From NCBI RefSeq assembly GCF_902788255.1, contig NZ_CADAJR010000002.1, forward strand, positions 1-54,961: a DNA stretch of 54,961 nt. The letters run 5' to 3'. The notes beneath the pieces were generated by a model. That model made no database searches and was not told where the DNA came from. It was given only the letters and a program-made list of their open reading frames with translations. The translations under genes were made by a program, and so were the position numbers. Positions 17,188 to 25,984 of the stretch are shown piece by piece. Every line of letters begins with the position of its first letter. Position 1 is the stretch's first letter. The stretch is from an uncultured Methanobrevibacter sp. GTDB lineage: Archaea > Methanobacteriota > Methanobacteria > Methanobacteriales > Methanobacteriaceae.

Positions 17188-17817
17188 ATGACAGACAAAA
17201 TGTTCATGGGTGCATCAACTAAACAAGGTTTGGATATTGCTAATAAAAGCCGTGAAATTATCCGTGGCCTTATAGGAGATGATGTCAAAGACTTGAAACC
17301 TATAGAAAGAGACATCGTTGAAAGGATTGTTCACTCAACTGCAGATCCTGAGTATGCAAAATTGGTTAAAATCAGTGCTGATTTTGTAGATGCAGCTATG
17401 GCTTCCCTAAAGAACAATGAAACCATTTTGACTGATATCAATATGGTCAGATATGGTATCACAAGATATGAAGGGGAAGTTGAGTGTTACATTAAAAACG
17501 AAGAAGTAGTTAAAATTGCAAAAGAAAACCAGATTACAAGAGCTGCTGCTGCAATGAGATATGCTGCGGCGAATGATTTTGAAGGTATTGTCGTTTCCGG
17601 TAATGCTCCAACTGCTGTTTTTGAAGCCATGGATTTATATGCTAAAGGCGAAATGAATCTTAAGGCAATTGTCGGAGTTCCGGTCGGTTTTGTAGGTGCT
17701 GCCGATTCAAAGGAAGCACTTCACAATTCAGATATACCTAATATCATCGTTGAAGGACCTAAAGGTGGAACACCAATTGCTGTGGCTTGTGTAAATTCAT
17801 TAATACAACATTTATAG
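17188..17817 (+). CDS. cbiC: cobalt-precorrin-8 methylmutase
   Basis: 209 residues, as usual for CbiC. It moves the C-11 methyl to C-12 of cobalt-precorrin-8 to give hydrogenobyrinate or cobyrinate, a step of the anaerobic B12 pathway. Conserved pieces: the ERDIVERIVHSTADPEYA region with the catalytic-type His, ILTDINMVRYGI, PTAVFEAMDL and VGVPVGFVGAADSKEAL, with VEGPKGGTPIAVACVN near the end. Only 9 bp separate it from hemL, which supplies the common tetrapyrrole precursor, so the two tetrapyrrole genes are likely co-expressed. Confidence 0.95.
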   Translation: MTDKMFMGASTKQGLDIANKSREIIRGLIGDDVKDLKPIERDIVERIVHSTADPEYAKLVKISADFVDAAMASLKNNETILTDINMVRYGITRYEGEVECYIKNEEVVKIAKENQITRAAAAMRYAAANDFEGIVVSGNAPTAVFEAMDLYAKGEMNLKAIVGVPVGFVGAADSKEALHNSDIPNIIVEGPKGGTPIAVACVNSLIQHL

Positions 17818-17826
17818 CGTGATAAA

Positions 17827-19101
17827 ATGTATTCAGAAGAATTGTTCAATGAATCTAAAAAGTATTTCCCTGGTGGAGTTAACTCTCCGGTAAGGGCTTT
17901 TAAACCATATCCATTTTTCGTTAAAAGTGCAGGAGGATCCAAACTCACTGACGAGGATGGTCAGACTTATATCGATTACTGTTTGGCATACGGTCCTTTG
18001 ATACTGGGCCATGCTAATCCTAAGGTTGTAAGGGAAGTTTCCAACCAACTTACCATCGGTACTGCTTACGGTACTCCAACCGAAAATGAAATCAAACTGG
18101 CAAAAGAGGTAATAGACAGAATCCCTTCAGCCGAAATGGTAAGGTTCTGTAACAGTGGAACCGAGGCTACCATGAGTGCCATCAGACTGGCAAGAGGATT
18201 TACCAAAAGAGACAAGATTGTAAAATTCGAAGGCGCATACCATGGTGCACATGACTACGTATTGGTCAAAGGAGGTTCCGGTGCTGCAACTCTACCTGAT
18301 AGTCCTGGAATTCCTGAAGACACTACCAAAAATACATTGTCAGTACCATTCAATGATGAAGAGGCCCTAACAGAGTTAATTGAAAAAGAAGGCGAAAACA
18401 TTGCATGTATCATCATGGAAGTTGTTATGGGCAATGTCGGATGTATCGAACCAAAACCTGGATTTTTAGAATTCATAAGAAAAATCACTGAAGAAAACGG
18501 TATTGTATTGATATTTGATGAGGTAATCACCGGTTTCAGGGCTTCACGTGGTGGTGCACAACAGTATTATGGTGTAACTCCTGACTTGACAACCCTCGGT
18601 AAGATTGTCGGTGGTGGCCTTCCAATGGGTGCATTCTGTGGTAAAAGAGAGATAATGGAAATGATTGCACCGCAAGGTCCAGTTTATCAGGCAGGTACAT
18701 TTTCAGGCAATCCCGTTTCCGTTCAGGCAGGACTGTCCACTATGGCACAGTTGGATGACGCTTTCTATAAGGAACTTGAACGCAAGGGCAATTTCCTTAG
18801 GGGAAACATCGCTTCAATAATTGATGATGAAGGATACAATGTTCAGCCTGTGGGACTTGCATCAATGTTCCAGATATATTTCAATCCGGCTGAGGTAAAT
18901 AATTATGCTGATGCACAGGAATCTGACAGAAAACAGTTCCTGAGATACTTTAAGACTTTATTGAAGGAAGGTGTATTCATACCGCCTTCACAATTTGAAT
19001 GTAATTTCATATCAAACGCTCATAGTATGGAAGATTTACAAAACACTTCCGATGCTATAGAATTGGCTTTAAAGGAAGCATTTAGAAAAAGAAGAAGGTA
19101 G
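17827..19101 (+). CDS. hemL: glutamate-1-semialdehyde 2,1-aminomutase
   Basis: 424 residues. It converts glutamate-1-semialdehyde to 5-aminolevulinate with PLP, the entry to siroheme, F430 and cobamides. Motifs: [12 protein letters not shown] near the N-terminus, [43 protein letters not shown], and [19 protein letters not shown] with the PLP Lys. Start ATG after GTGATAAA. It lies between cbiC and a signal peptidase gene, with spacings of 9 and 5 bp. Confidence 0.97.
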   Translation: MYSEELFNESKKYFPGGVNSPVRAFKPYPFFVKSAGGSKLTDEDGQTYIDYCLAYGPLILGHANPKVVREVSNQLTIGTAYGTPTENEIKLAKEVIDRIPSAEMVRFCNSGTEATMSAIRLARGFTKRDKIVKFEGAYHGAHDYVLVKGGSGAATLPDSPGIPEDTTKNTLSVPFNDEEALTELIEKEGENIACIIMEVVMGNVGCIEPKPGFLEFIRKITEENGIVLIFDEVITGFRASRGGAQQYYGVTPDLTTLGKIVGGGLPMGAFCGKREIMEMIAPQGPVYQAGTFSGNPVSVQAGLSTMAQLDDAFYKELERKGNFLRGNIASIIDDEGYNVQPVGLASMFQIYFNPAEVNNYADAQESDRKQFLRYFKTLLKEGVFIPPSQFECNFISNAHSMEDLQNTSDAIELALKEAFRKRRR

Positions 19102-19106
19102 TTTAA

Positions 19107-19532
19107 ATGGAAATAGATTTTAAAGAGGTTTTTTCATACGCAATTATTCTGGTAATTGTATTGATTGCCGCTCAACATTTGAATGTTGTCGTTTCAGGCA
19201 GTATGGAACCTGTATTCTACAGGGGAGACATAGTTCTTGTGCAAAAGGACAACTTCATGGGCATAAACGAGTTTGACCCTACCACTGTGGAAGTGGGTGA
19301 TGTTGTTGTTTATGATGCGGCATGGTATGACCAGCCTGTAATTCATAGGGTTATCAATATTACTGATATTAATGGAACTACTATGTATATGATCAAGGGA
19401 GACAATAATAACCGTCCTGATCCTTATTATGTTAAAGCCGACCAAATCCATGAAAAGGTTGTTACTTTAGGGGATAATTTGGTCATAATTCCAAAAATAG
19501 GTTATCTTTCCCTCTGGTTAAGAGGATTATAA
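19107..19532 (+). CDS. archaeal signal peptidase I (S26B)
   Basis: 141 residues. One N-terminal membrane helix (about 9-24) is followed by VVSGSMEPVFYRGDIVLVQK with the nucleophile S32. The box-D-like segment has PVIHRVIN (H80) and KGDNNNRPDPY. Archaeal and ER-type enzymes use Ser-His rather than Ser-Lys, and His is what is seen here. It cuts Sec signal peptides outside the membrane and would process the exported adhesins and the CobN-like protein in this window. It sits 5 bp after hemL and 19 bp before argS. Confidence 0.9.
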   Translation: MEIDFKEVFSYAIILVIVLIAAQHLNVVVSGSMEPVFYRGDIVLVQKDNFMGINEFDPTTVEVGDVVVYDAAWYDQPVIHRVINITDINGTTMYMIKGDNNNRPDPYYVKADQIHEKVVTLGDNLVIIPKIGYLSLWLRGL

Positions 19533-19551
19533 TGATTATTAAGGTGAGTTA

Positions 19552-21252
19552 ATGTATTTTGAAATTGAAAAACAAGCTATTGATGCCATTAACAAGGCAT
19601 TGGATCAATATGATGTAGAAGTCGACAGGGATTTTAGATTGGACTTTCCGCCTAATCCTAACTTGGGTGATCTTGCAAGTACCATTGCATTTGCACTCAC
19701 TAAAAAGTTAAAGACTTCCCCTCCGGAAGTTGCTGCTGATTTGGTTGAAAAAATTGAGGTTCCTGAAATATTTTCCAAAGTTCAGAACTTCGGTCCTTAT
19801 GTAAATTTCTTTATTGATTATAACAAATTCTCAAAAATGTTATTGGATAAGGTTGACGAAAACTATGGTCAGCTTCCGGCATATGATGAAAAGATAGTTC
19901 TCGAGCACACTTCAGCCAATCCAAACGGCCCTTTACATATTGGACATATTAGAAACTCCATTTTTGGTGATTCTCTTGCAAGACTTTTAAAATTGGCCGG
20001 AAGAGAAGTTGAAACTCAGTATTATGTAAATGATATGGGCAGACAAATCGCAATCATCGTTTGCGGTATTACCGAACTAGGTCTTAAGATTGAAGATTAT
20101 GAAGGAGAAAAACTCGACCATAAAATCGGTAAGCTTTACTTCGATGCCAACAAGGCTGTTGAAGAAGATGAAAATTTAGCGGCTAAGGTAGATGAACTCA
20201 TACAGAAATATGAAAATGGCGACGATGAGGAATTAAATAAAATCTTCGAGCATGTAGTTTCAAGTTGTCTGTCTGGAATGAAGCAGACACTTCAAAGAAT
20301 CAATATAAATCATGATGATTTCGTATGGGAAGGCAAGTTTGTAAGAAGCGGTGAAGTTGATGACCTTGTAAACTACATCCAAAGGGAAGGTTTCACCCGT
20401 GAAAACGATGTGCTCTATATCGATTTGACAGATTTCAATATCGAAAAGGAATTCGTTTTAAGACGTTCAAACGGAACATCACTCTACTCTACCCGTGATT
20501 TGGCATACCACAAGTATAAGGCAACCTTAGGAGATACTGTTTTAGATATTTTAGGTTCAGACCATAAACTGGCTGCAGAACAAATCAGAGTTATCTTTGA
20601 GGAAATCTTAAGACAGGAAGCACCTGAAGTGATTTTTTATGAATTCATCACATTGCCTGAAGGATCCATGTCAACAAGAAGAGGTAAATTCGTTTCAGTT
20701 GATGAACTGATTGACGAAGCAGTTTTAAGGGCAACTGATGAGATTAAATCAAGAAACCCAGATTTATCTGATGATGAAGTTGCTTCAATGGCTGAAGAGA
20801 TTGGTATCGGAGCTGTTAGATTCTTCATTGCAAAGCTCTCTCCTGAAAAGCACCTTACATTCAAGTGGGATGAGGCATTAAGCTTTGAGAGAGGATGTGC
20901 ATCTATCCAGTATGCACATGCAAGGGCATGCAAATTGCTTAAAAAATCAGGTAAGGACGTATCTTCATTAAGTATTGCTGATGAATGGGTGCCTGATGAG
21001 GTTGAACAGGACTTAATCAGACAAATCGCCAAGTTCCCACAGGTTGTTGAAGACTGTGCAAACAAGAAAAGGGTTCACAACATCACACAATACTGTCAGG
21101 ACTTAGCAGGTTCATTCAACAAGTTCTACAAAGATGAACAGGTTATTGGTTCTGATGTGGAAGATACCAGATTAATATTGGTTGATAGAGCAAAAACAAC
21201 CATTAAAAATGCTTTAGATATTTTAGGTGTTAGTGCACCTGAAAAAATGTAG
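19552..21252 (+). CDS. argS: arginyl-tRNA synthetase
   Basis: 566 residues, class I. The N-terminal Add-1-type domain is followed by HTSANPNGPLHIGHIRNS with the HIGH motif and YYVNDMGRQ. Later come YSTRDLAYHKYK, GSDHKLAAEQIRVI, EGSMSTRRGKFVSVDEL in the KMSKS-like region, and the C-terminal anticodon-binding helices (QYAHARACKLLKKSGK). The ATG has the SD AAGGTGAG. It is the last gene of the hemL cluster and ends at a hairpin terminator. Confidence 0.97.
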   Translation: MYFEIEKQAIDAINKALDQYDVEVDRDFRLDFPPNPNLGDLASTIAFALTKKLKTSPPEVAADLVEKIEVPEIFSKVQNFGPYVNFFIDYNKFSKMLLDKVDENYGQLPAYDEKIVLEHTSANPNGPLHIGHIRNSIFGDSLARLLKLAGREVETQYYVNDMGRQIAIIVCGITELGLKIEDYEGEKLDHKIGKLYFDANKAVEEDENLAAKVDELIQKYENGDDEELNKIFEHVVSSCLSGMKQTLQRININHDDFVWEGKFVRSGEVDDLVNYIQREGFTRENDVLYIDLTDFNIEKEFVLRRSNGTSLYSTRDLAYHKYKATLGDTVLDILGSDHKLAAEQIRVIFEEILRQEAPEVIFYEFITLPEGSMSTRRGKFVSVDELIDEAVLRATDEIKSRNPDLSDDEVASMAEEIGIGAVRFFIAKLSPEKHLTFKWDEALSFERGCASIQYAHARACKLLKKSGKDVSSLSIADEWVPDEVEQDLIRQIAKFPQVVEDCANKKRVHNITQYCQDLAGSFNKFYKDEQVIGSDVEDTRLILVDRAKTTIKNALDILGVSAPEKM

Positions 21253-21270
21253 ATGGGTAATTACTCATCT
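21251..21270 (+). terminator. hairpin terminator after argS
   Basis: AGATGGGTAATTACTCATCT is a near-perfect palindrome (G-U tolerated) overlapping the argS stop and followed by T-rich sequence. Confidence 0.6.
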
Positions 21271-21322
21271 TTAATTTCTTTTTTTACTTAATTTTTTATT
21301 TGAAACTTTAAAAAAATAAGAT

Positions 21323-21856
21323 TTAATCCACATAGTGGATGTAATCTTCTTTTCTTGGCAATGGCTCAGGCGCTTCCATATCTGGATAGCCCAAAACCAC
21401 ATGGCCGATTCCCTCATATCTTTCAGGAATTCCCCATTCTTTTAAAAGTTCCTTGCCTTTAGGGCTTTGGAATTCATCATATGCCCTGTGAATCTAGCAT
21501 GATCCAACACCTATCGCATGGGCCGCATTTACAAGTACGGCCAGCACACTTGAACCGTCCTCTTTCCATGTTGGCACTTCACTGTCGGCCAAAACTATCA
21601 GCAATGTTTTTGCACCGTAGAAAGGATCCATATCCTCTGGCATTTCAGTTGGGAAAAAGCTTCTGTTCCATGCTGACAATTCCTTGATGGTATCTGGATT
21701 TTGTATTACGACTATTTTTGGGGCTTGAAGGCCTCTTCCGGTTGGAGCATAGGTTCCAGCTTCCAGAATGGTCTTTAATTCCTCGTCGGTTATTTGTTCG
21801 TCTTTGAATTTTCTTATGCTTCTTCTTGTTTTTAGGTTTTCAATAGTTTCGTTCAT
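21323..21856 (-). pseudogene. nitroreductase family protein interrupted by an in-frame TAG
   Basis: The N-terminal 120 residues carry the FMN-binding start TRRSIRKFKDEQIT and GTYAPTGRGLQAPKIVV. At 21494-21496 a TAG stops the frame right after HAIGVGSC. The same frame then continues with IHRAYDEFQSPKGKELL, GIGHVVLGYP and a final stop at 21323. Relatives usually have Trp in this GSCWIHRA motif, so a TGG to TAG change is the simplest reading. TAG is a normal stop in many genes here, so readthrough is unlikely. The ATG at 21856 overlaps the MarR stop (ATGA). An intact protein would be about 177 residues. Confidence 0.8.
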
Positions 21857-22269
21857 TTTAAGTCCTCGCATATTTTTATAAGCGTTTTTCTGAAATTTTC
21901 ATACTCATCTGGGGTGATGTATTTTTTAATTACATTGTCCCATTCATCATCATAATCCATTATTGTCTGGGCTATTTCTGCACCTTCATCTGTAACATTA
22001 ATAATTTTTTTCCTTTTTTGAGGAGTTTTTGTTATCAATCCTTTCTTTTCGAGCTTTTCAAGGTTTCTTGTGACAGTACTCTCGTTGATGTGCAGGGCTT
22101 CGGCAAGCTCTTCCTGACTGATTCCCTTGTTTTTGTAGGTTTTGACAAGCAGGGGATACAATCCCGCACTCAGGTTTACATCTTTCAGTTTCTTGTTGAG
22201 GAATGTGTTCTGTCTTCTGTGCAGGAGCGAAACCAGTGGTGGAGTGGGAATGTCATCATCAAACGGCAT
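21853..22269 (-). CDS. MarR family transcriptional regulator
   Basis: 138 residues with a winged helix: the ISQEELAEALHINESTVTRNLEKLEKKGLITKT region (about 54-87) contains the recognition helix, followed by the wing KRKKIINVTDEG. MarR dimers bind palindromes and usually let go when a small ligand binds. The gene overlaps the end of the MATE gene by 11 bp and the nitroreductase start by 4 bp (ATGA), giving a tight MATE-MarR-nitroreductase operon. The two palindromes before the MATE gene are its likely targets, so it probably represses its own operon. Confidence 0.92.
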   Translation of the reverse strand: MPFDDDIPTPPLVSLLHRRQNTFLNKKLKDVNLSAGLYPLLVKTYKNKGISQEELAEALHINESTVTRNLEKLEKKGLITKTPQKRKKIINVTDEGAEIAQTIMDYDDEWDNVIKKYITPDEYENFRKTLIKICEDLK

Positions 22270-23629
22270 TGCCCCTTCCCCTTATAAGCTTGTTGATGTA
22301 GAGTTCGATACATGCGTAACATATGAGTGATCCGATTCCTCCTCCAAGAAGCATTCCGCAGTAAATTCCAAACTCTCCCATATGGAATGTGAAACCCAAA
22401 AGGTATGCAAAGATAAGTACCAGTATGAATTCCCTGAATGTTGTCAAAAGGAAGGATATTGTTCCCTTTCCGACTCCCTGGAACACGTTACCTGCACTTG
22501 CACCGAATGGAACGTACAATATGAAGAGACTCATTATCTGAAGGAACCCAGCTATTGCCGGCGCGAGTTTTGCACTGCTTTCGGAATATGAGAATATGAC
22601 TGCTATCTGATTTGAGAATACTATTAGAATCACACACACGATTATTGAAGCTATCAATGCCACTTTCACTGCATATCTTGCAACAATTCTTAAATTTTCA
22701 TATTTTCTGGCACCGAATGCAACTCCAGCTACTGATATTGCTGCGGTACCTACTCCGATTGCCGGAAGCATTCCAATGTTTATTATTCTCCATCCGGCTG
22801 TATATACTGCCACGGCCACAGGTCCGGATACGATTGTAAGCATGAAGTTTACAAATATTGTCAAAACGGAAAGAACCAGCTGTTCTAAGCTTGCTGGAAT
22901 ACCGACCACTAATATGTCCTTGTACATTGAAAGGTTATTGTGGAAGTCTTTCCTGTTGTATGAAAGATAGGTGTCCTTTTTGACGAATATCCAGTAAAAC
23001 ATCAAAAGTAAACTTATGAACGGCCCGAGGGCTGTTGCCCATGCGGCTCCCTGAATTCCCATGTTCAGGGTGTAGATGAATATAGGATCCAGAATCATGT
23101 TGATTATTGCGGCCAGAGCAATAGGCACTGTGGCTCTTTTTATGTCTCCTTCCGCCCGGAAGGCTCCTCCAACTATTGGTGGCATTAAAAGACCGAATGT
23201 CCATGCGAATATTATGAATGCATAGTCTGTTGCATAACCGATTACTGATGATGCTCCCATAAGCATAAGTAAAGGCTTTAGAAACGCCAAAAAGATGATT
23301 GTGATTACTATTGACACTACCGCACTTAATATCAGGTTGTGTATTGCGGCATTGTTTGCTGATGATTTGTCTTCCGCTCCGATATATCTTGATATGAGGG
23401 AGTTACCACCGGCTCCAAGTCCGTTACCGAATCCCACCATTATCATGAAGAGCGGGGTAACGTATCCAAGTGCCGCCAATGGGTCCGGTCCGAGTCCTGC
23501 TACCCATATGCTGTCAATGATATTGTTTGCAAATATCAGAAACATACTTGCTATAATCGGTATTGACAGTTTGTTTATCGCCTTTTTAGGGTCTCCTGTA
23601 ATCATTTCTACATTTTCATTCTTTTCCAT
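22259..23629 (-). CDS. MATE family efflux transporter
   Basis: 456 residues from ATG 23629, which I prefer because GAGGTTA lies just upstream; an in-frame codon at 23653 would fall inside the operator. Twelve hydrophobic segments are expected. Visible motifs: PIIASMFLIFANNIIDSIWVAG at the start (split pattern typical of MATE), GLGAGGNSLISRYIGAED, the central GLLMPPIVGGAFRAEGD, and FGASAGNVFQGVGKG in the second half. It exports cationic drugs or toxic metabolites. The first gene of an operon with MarR and a nitroreductase, so it is probably induced by a toxic ligand. Confidence 0.93.
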   Translation of the reverse strand: MEKNENVEMITGDPKKAINKLSIPIIASMFLIFANNIIDSIWVAGLGPDPLAALGYVTPLFMIMVGFGNGLGAGGNSLISRYIGAEDKSSANNAAIHNLILSAVVSIVITIIFLAFLKPLLMLMGASSVIGYATDYAFIIFAWTFGLLMPPIVGGAFRAEGDIKRATVPIALAAIINMILDPIFIYTLNMGIQGAAWATALGPFISLLLMFYWIFVKKDTYLSYNRKDFHNNLSMYKDILVVGIPASLEQLVLSVLTIFVNFMLTIVSGPVAVAVYTAGWRIINIGMLPAIGVGTAAISVAGVAFGARKYENLRIVARYAVKVALIASIIVCVILIVFSNQIAVIFSYSESSAKLAPAIAGFLQIMSLFILYVPFGASAGNVFQGVGKGTISFLLTTFREFILVLIFAYLLGFTFHMGEFGIYCGMLLGGGIGSLICYACIELYINKLIRGRGNAV

Positions 23630-23640
23630 AATTAACCTCT

Positions 23641-23653
23641 CTTGCATATGCAA
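23641..23653. promoter_or_regulatory. palindromic operator 1 (probable MarR site)
   Basis: TTGCATATGCAA (23642-23653) is a perfect palindrome in the leader between the predicted start of transcription and the MATE ribosome binding site. Confidence 0.65.
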
Positions 23654-23660
23654 TTATACT

Positions 23661-23674
23661 CTTGTATATGCAAG
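23661..23674. promoter_or_regulatory. palindromic operator 2 (probable MarR site)
   Basis: CTTGTATATGCAAG is a palindrome with one mismatch, centred 20 bp (two helical turns) from operator 1. It sits between the TATA box and the predicted start of transcription. Confidence 0.65.
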
Positions 23675-23678
23675 TGTT

Positions 23679-23690
23679 GATATATAAATG
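23679..23690 (-). promoter_or_regulatory. TATA box of the MATE-MarR-nitroreductase operon
   Basis: On the minus strand the sequence reads CATTTATATATC. About 25 bp downstream is near 23659, between the two operators, so a bound repressor would block initiation. Confidence 0.55.
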
Positions 23691-23700
23691 TAATCTAAGT

Positions 23701-23712
23701 TATTTATAAATA
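23701..23712 (+). promoter_or_regulatory. TATA-like element of purD
   Basis: TATTTATAAATA lies about 38 bp before the purD ATG, with AAAGGAGA as ribosome binding site between them. Confidence 0.45.
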
Positions 23713-23749
23713 TTTCAAAAAATATAATTTTGATAAAGGAGACTAAATT

Positions 23750-25060
23750 ATGAAGGTTTTAGTTGTTGGAACTGGTGCCCGTGAACATGCAATTGCAGAC
23801 GGTTTAAAAGACGATGTGGAATTATATGTTTACATGAGTAAAGTAAACCCTGGAATGAGCAAAATCGCCGAATTCAAACAAGGCGATGAAGGAGAAGTTG
23901 AAAAGGTAGCCGAATATGCAGTTGAAAATGACATTGACATTGCATTCATCGGTCCTGAAGCTCCACTCGGAAAAGGAATTGTTGACGAGCTTGAAAAGAA
24001 CGGAATCAAATGTGTAGGACCTACCCAAAGTGCAGCACGTATTGAAACCGATAAGTCATTCATGAGAAAACTCTTTGAAGACTATGAAATCGAAGGATCA
24101 CTAATATACAAAGTATTCGATAATTCCAAGGACGTATCTGAATTCTTGGATGATTTTGACAGACAGGTCGTAGTTAAGCCTGTAGGATTGACCGGTGGTA
24201 AAGGAGTAAAAATCGTAGGTGACCACCTTAAGGATAATGAAGAGGCAAAAGAATACTCATGCGAAGTAATCGACAATGTCATGGGAGGATTTGCACAGGT
24301 AATCATTGAAGAAAGATTGATTGGTGAGGAATTTACCATCCAGGCATTCTGTGACGGTGAACATTTGGCACCAATGCCTGCAGCACAGGACCATCCTCAT
24401 GCATTTGAAGGGGATGTCGGAGCAATCACCGGTGGAATGGGTTCATATTCCGATGTAGGTGGATTATTACCATTCTTAAGCCAGGATGATTATGACAAGG
24501 CTGTAGGAATCATGCAGGATACCATCAAAGCTATTGCCGAGGAAGCAGAACCGTACAAAGGTATTCTTTACGGACAGTTCATGCTTACAGCTGACGGTCC
24601 TAAACTCATTGAATACAATGCAAGATTTGGAGACCCTGAAGCAATGAACGTTTTACCTTTACTTAAAACTCCATTGGTTGATGTATGTCAGGCCATTGTT
24701 GACGGAACATTGGATAAGGTCGAATTTGAAAACAAGGCCAGTGTATGTAAATACATCGTACCTGACGGATATCCTGAAACCGAATATGCCGGTGAATTGA
24801 TTGAAGTGGATGAAGAGGCCATCGAGGATATGGGCGCTAAAGTGTTCTATGCTGCCGTATCTGCCGAAGATGATGGAATTCACCTTTCAGGTTCAAGGGC
24901 ATTGGGTATTGTAGCCAGCGGAGATTCCATTGAAGAGGCTGAAAAGATAGCCGAAAAGGCATGTGAATTTGTCAAAGGTAACGTGTACCACAGAAGGGAT
25001 GTCGGTACCTCTGAACTTGTAAACAAACGTGTCGAACACATGAAAGAAATTTTAAACTAA
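23750..25060 (+). CDS. purD: phosphoribosylamine-glycine ligase (GAR synthetase)
   Basis: 436 residues, normal for PurD. An ATP-grasp enzyme that joins glycine to phosphoribosylamine in purine synthesis. Seen: the N-terminal [31 protein letters not shown], the ATP-grasp loop [16 protein letters not shown], the GSR motif-like [26 protein letters not shown], and [18 protein letters not shown] single gene with its own TATA-like element, ribosome binding site AAGGAGA and a terminator. It is divergent from the MATE operon, with 120 bp between the start codons. Confidence 0.97.
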   Translation: MKVLVVGTGAREHAIADGLKDDVELYVYMSKVNPGMSKIAEFKQGDEGEVEKVAEYAVENDIDIAFIGPEAPLGKGIVDELEKNGIKCVGPTQSAARIETDKSFMRKLFEDYEIEGSLIYKVFDNSKDVSEFLDDFDRQVVVKPVGLTGGKGVKIVGDHLKDNEEAKEYSCEVIDNVMGGFAQVIIEERLIGEEFTIQAFCDGEHLAPMPAAQDHPHAFEGDVGAITGGMGSYSDVGGLLPFLSQDDYDKAVGIMQDTIKAIAEEAEPYKGILYGQFMLTADGPKLIEYNARFGDPEAMNVLPLLKTPLVDVCQAIVDGTLDKVEFENKASVCKYIVPDGYPETEYAGELIEVDEEAIEDMGAKVFYAAVSAEDDGIHLSGSRALGIVASGDSIEEAEKIAEKACEFVKGNVYHRRDVGTSELVNKRVEHMKEILN

Positions 25061-25068
25061 ATTTCTTT
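25043..25068 (+). terminator. hairpin terminator at the end of purD
   Basis: AAAGAAATTT pairs with AAATTTCTTT around TAAACT and runs into a T tract. It overlaps the last purD codons and stop. Confidence 0.65.
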
Positions 25069-25113
25069 TTTTATTTTTTTGGTGATACTATTTCAAATGA
25101 TCCTGATCAAGAG

Positions 25114-25920
25114 TTGGAGAATTTAAAATCAGAAATTGCAATCCAACTTGACGATTTAAGTGAAAATGTCGATGACGAAACTCTTGTAAAAATAAACAAA
25201 CTTAAAGAGAGGCTGAAAGAAAAGTCACAGGATAAGACTGTAGACGAAAATATCGACCGTCTCAATAAGGTAAACAAGGGCTTAAGTTTTTATCAGCGTT
25301 TCAAACAGTCATTTGAAAGCGACCTAAGCATTGACCCCGGAAGGCTTATGGGACTCACTGACGGAATCTTCGGAATGGTAATGACCCTTTTGATATTTGG
25401 TATTGCCCTGCCGGAAATGCAGATTGCAAACTATTCGGATTTTATCTCATTCATAACATCTTTGGCTCCAACCGTGGGAGTCACCATTGTCAGTTTTGTT
25501 TTAATCAGCTCATTTTGGGTCTATCATCATGAATTCATCAAGGTCAACAGATTGAACATACCTTATCTTTGGTATAACATTTTCTTTTTGATTTGCATAT
25601 CATTCATACCGTTTACGACTTCTCTGATTGGTCATTACTCTCAGTTTTTCCTTTCAGAATTTATTTTCGGATTAAACATATTTTTAACATTAATAACATT
25701 TCTGATCATATTCAGATATGCTTATAATAGGGGATTTTTGGAAAACAAGCCTTCAAAAAGGGAGAAAAAATACATCTATAACACTTTTTTCATCATAATG
25801 GGGCTGACAGTTATAGTTAATCTCCTCGATTTCAATGTTTCAAATAATTTCATTTACCTGTTCCTTTTGGTTCCTGTAATATCCACTATTCGGGACATCA
25901 ATTTTAGAATGAATTCATAG
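25114..25920 (+). CDS. TMEM175-like (DUF1211) potassium channel family protein
   Basis: Up to 268 residues from TTG 25114. A charged N-terminal cytoplasmic region (about 1-70, helical, Lys/Glu/Asp-rich) precedes the signature helix LTDGIFGMVMTLLIFGIALPE, a variant of the FSDxxxAIAxTLL motif. SFWVYHHEFIKVNRLN and further helices complete one TMEM175 repeat of six membrane segments. The family forms K+-selective leak channels as tetramers in prokaryotes. The start is uncertain: a good GGTGAT lies at 25081-25086, in frame with an ATT at 25090 at the spacing used by other genes here. It follows purD behind its terminator. Confidence 0.82.
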   Translation: MENLKSEIAIQLDDLSENVDDETLVKINKLKERLKEKSQDKTVDENIDRLNKVNKGLSFYQRFKQSFESDLSIDPGRLMGLTDGIFGMVMTLLIFGIALPEMQIANYSDFISFITSLAPTVGVTIVSFVLISSFWVYHHEFIKVNRLNIPYLWYNIFFLICISFIPFTTSLIGHYSQFFLSEFIFGLNIFLTLITFLIIFRYAYNRGFLENKPSKREKKYIYNTFFIIMGLTVIVNLLDFNVSNNFIYLFLLVPVISTIRDINFRMNS

Positions 25921-25984
25921 AAACATTTAATATGTATAAATAAGATATATTTATTTTTGTTACTATTATTTAGGGGAATTAATA

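Noticed and set aside
21494-21496. TAG as pyrrolysine codon
   Set aside because: TAG is used as the normal stop in many genes of this window (aspS, fae-hps, hisD, the DUF3344 gene), and the amber lies at a Trp position of a nitroreductase.
23641-23653. Upstream start for the MATE protein at 23653
   Set aside because: It would place the start codon in the palindromic operator; ATG 23629 has a good ribosome binding site.
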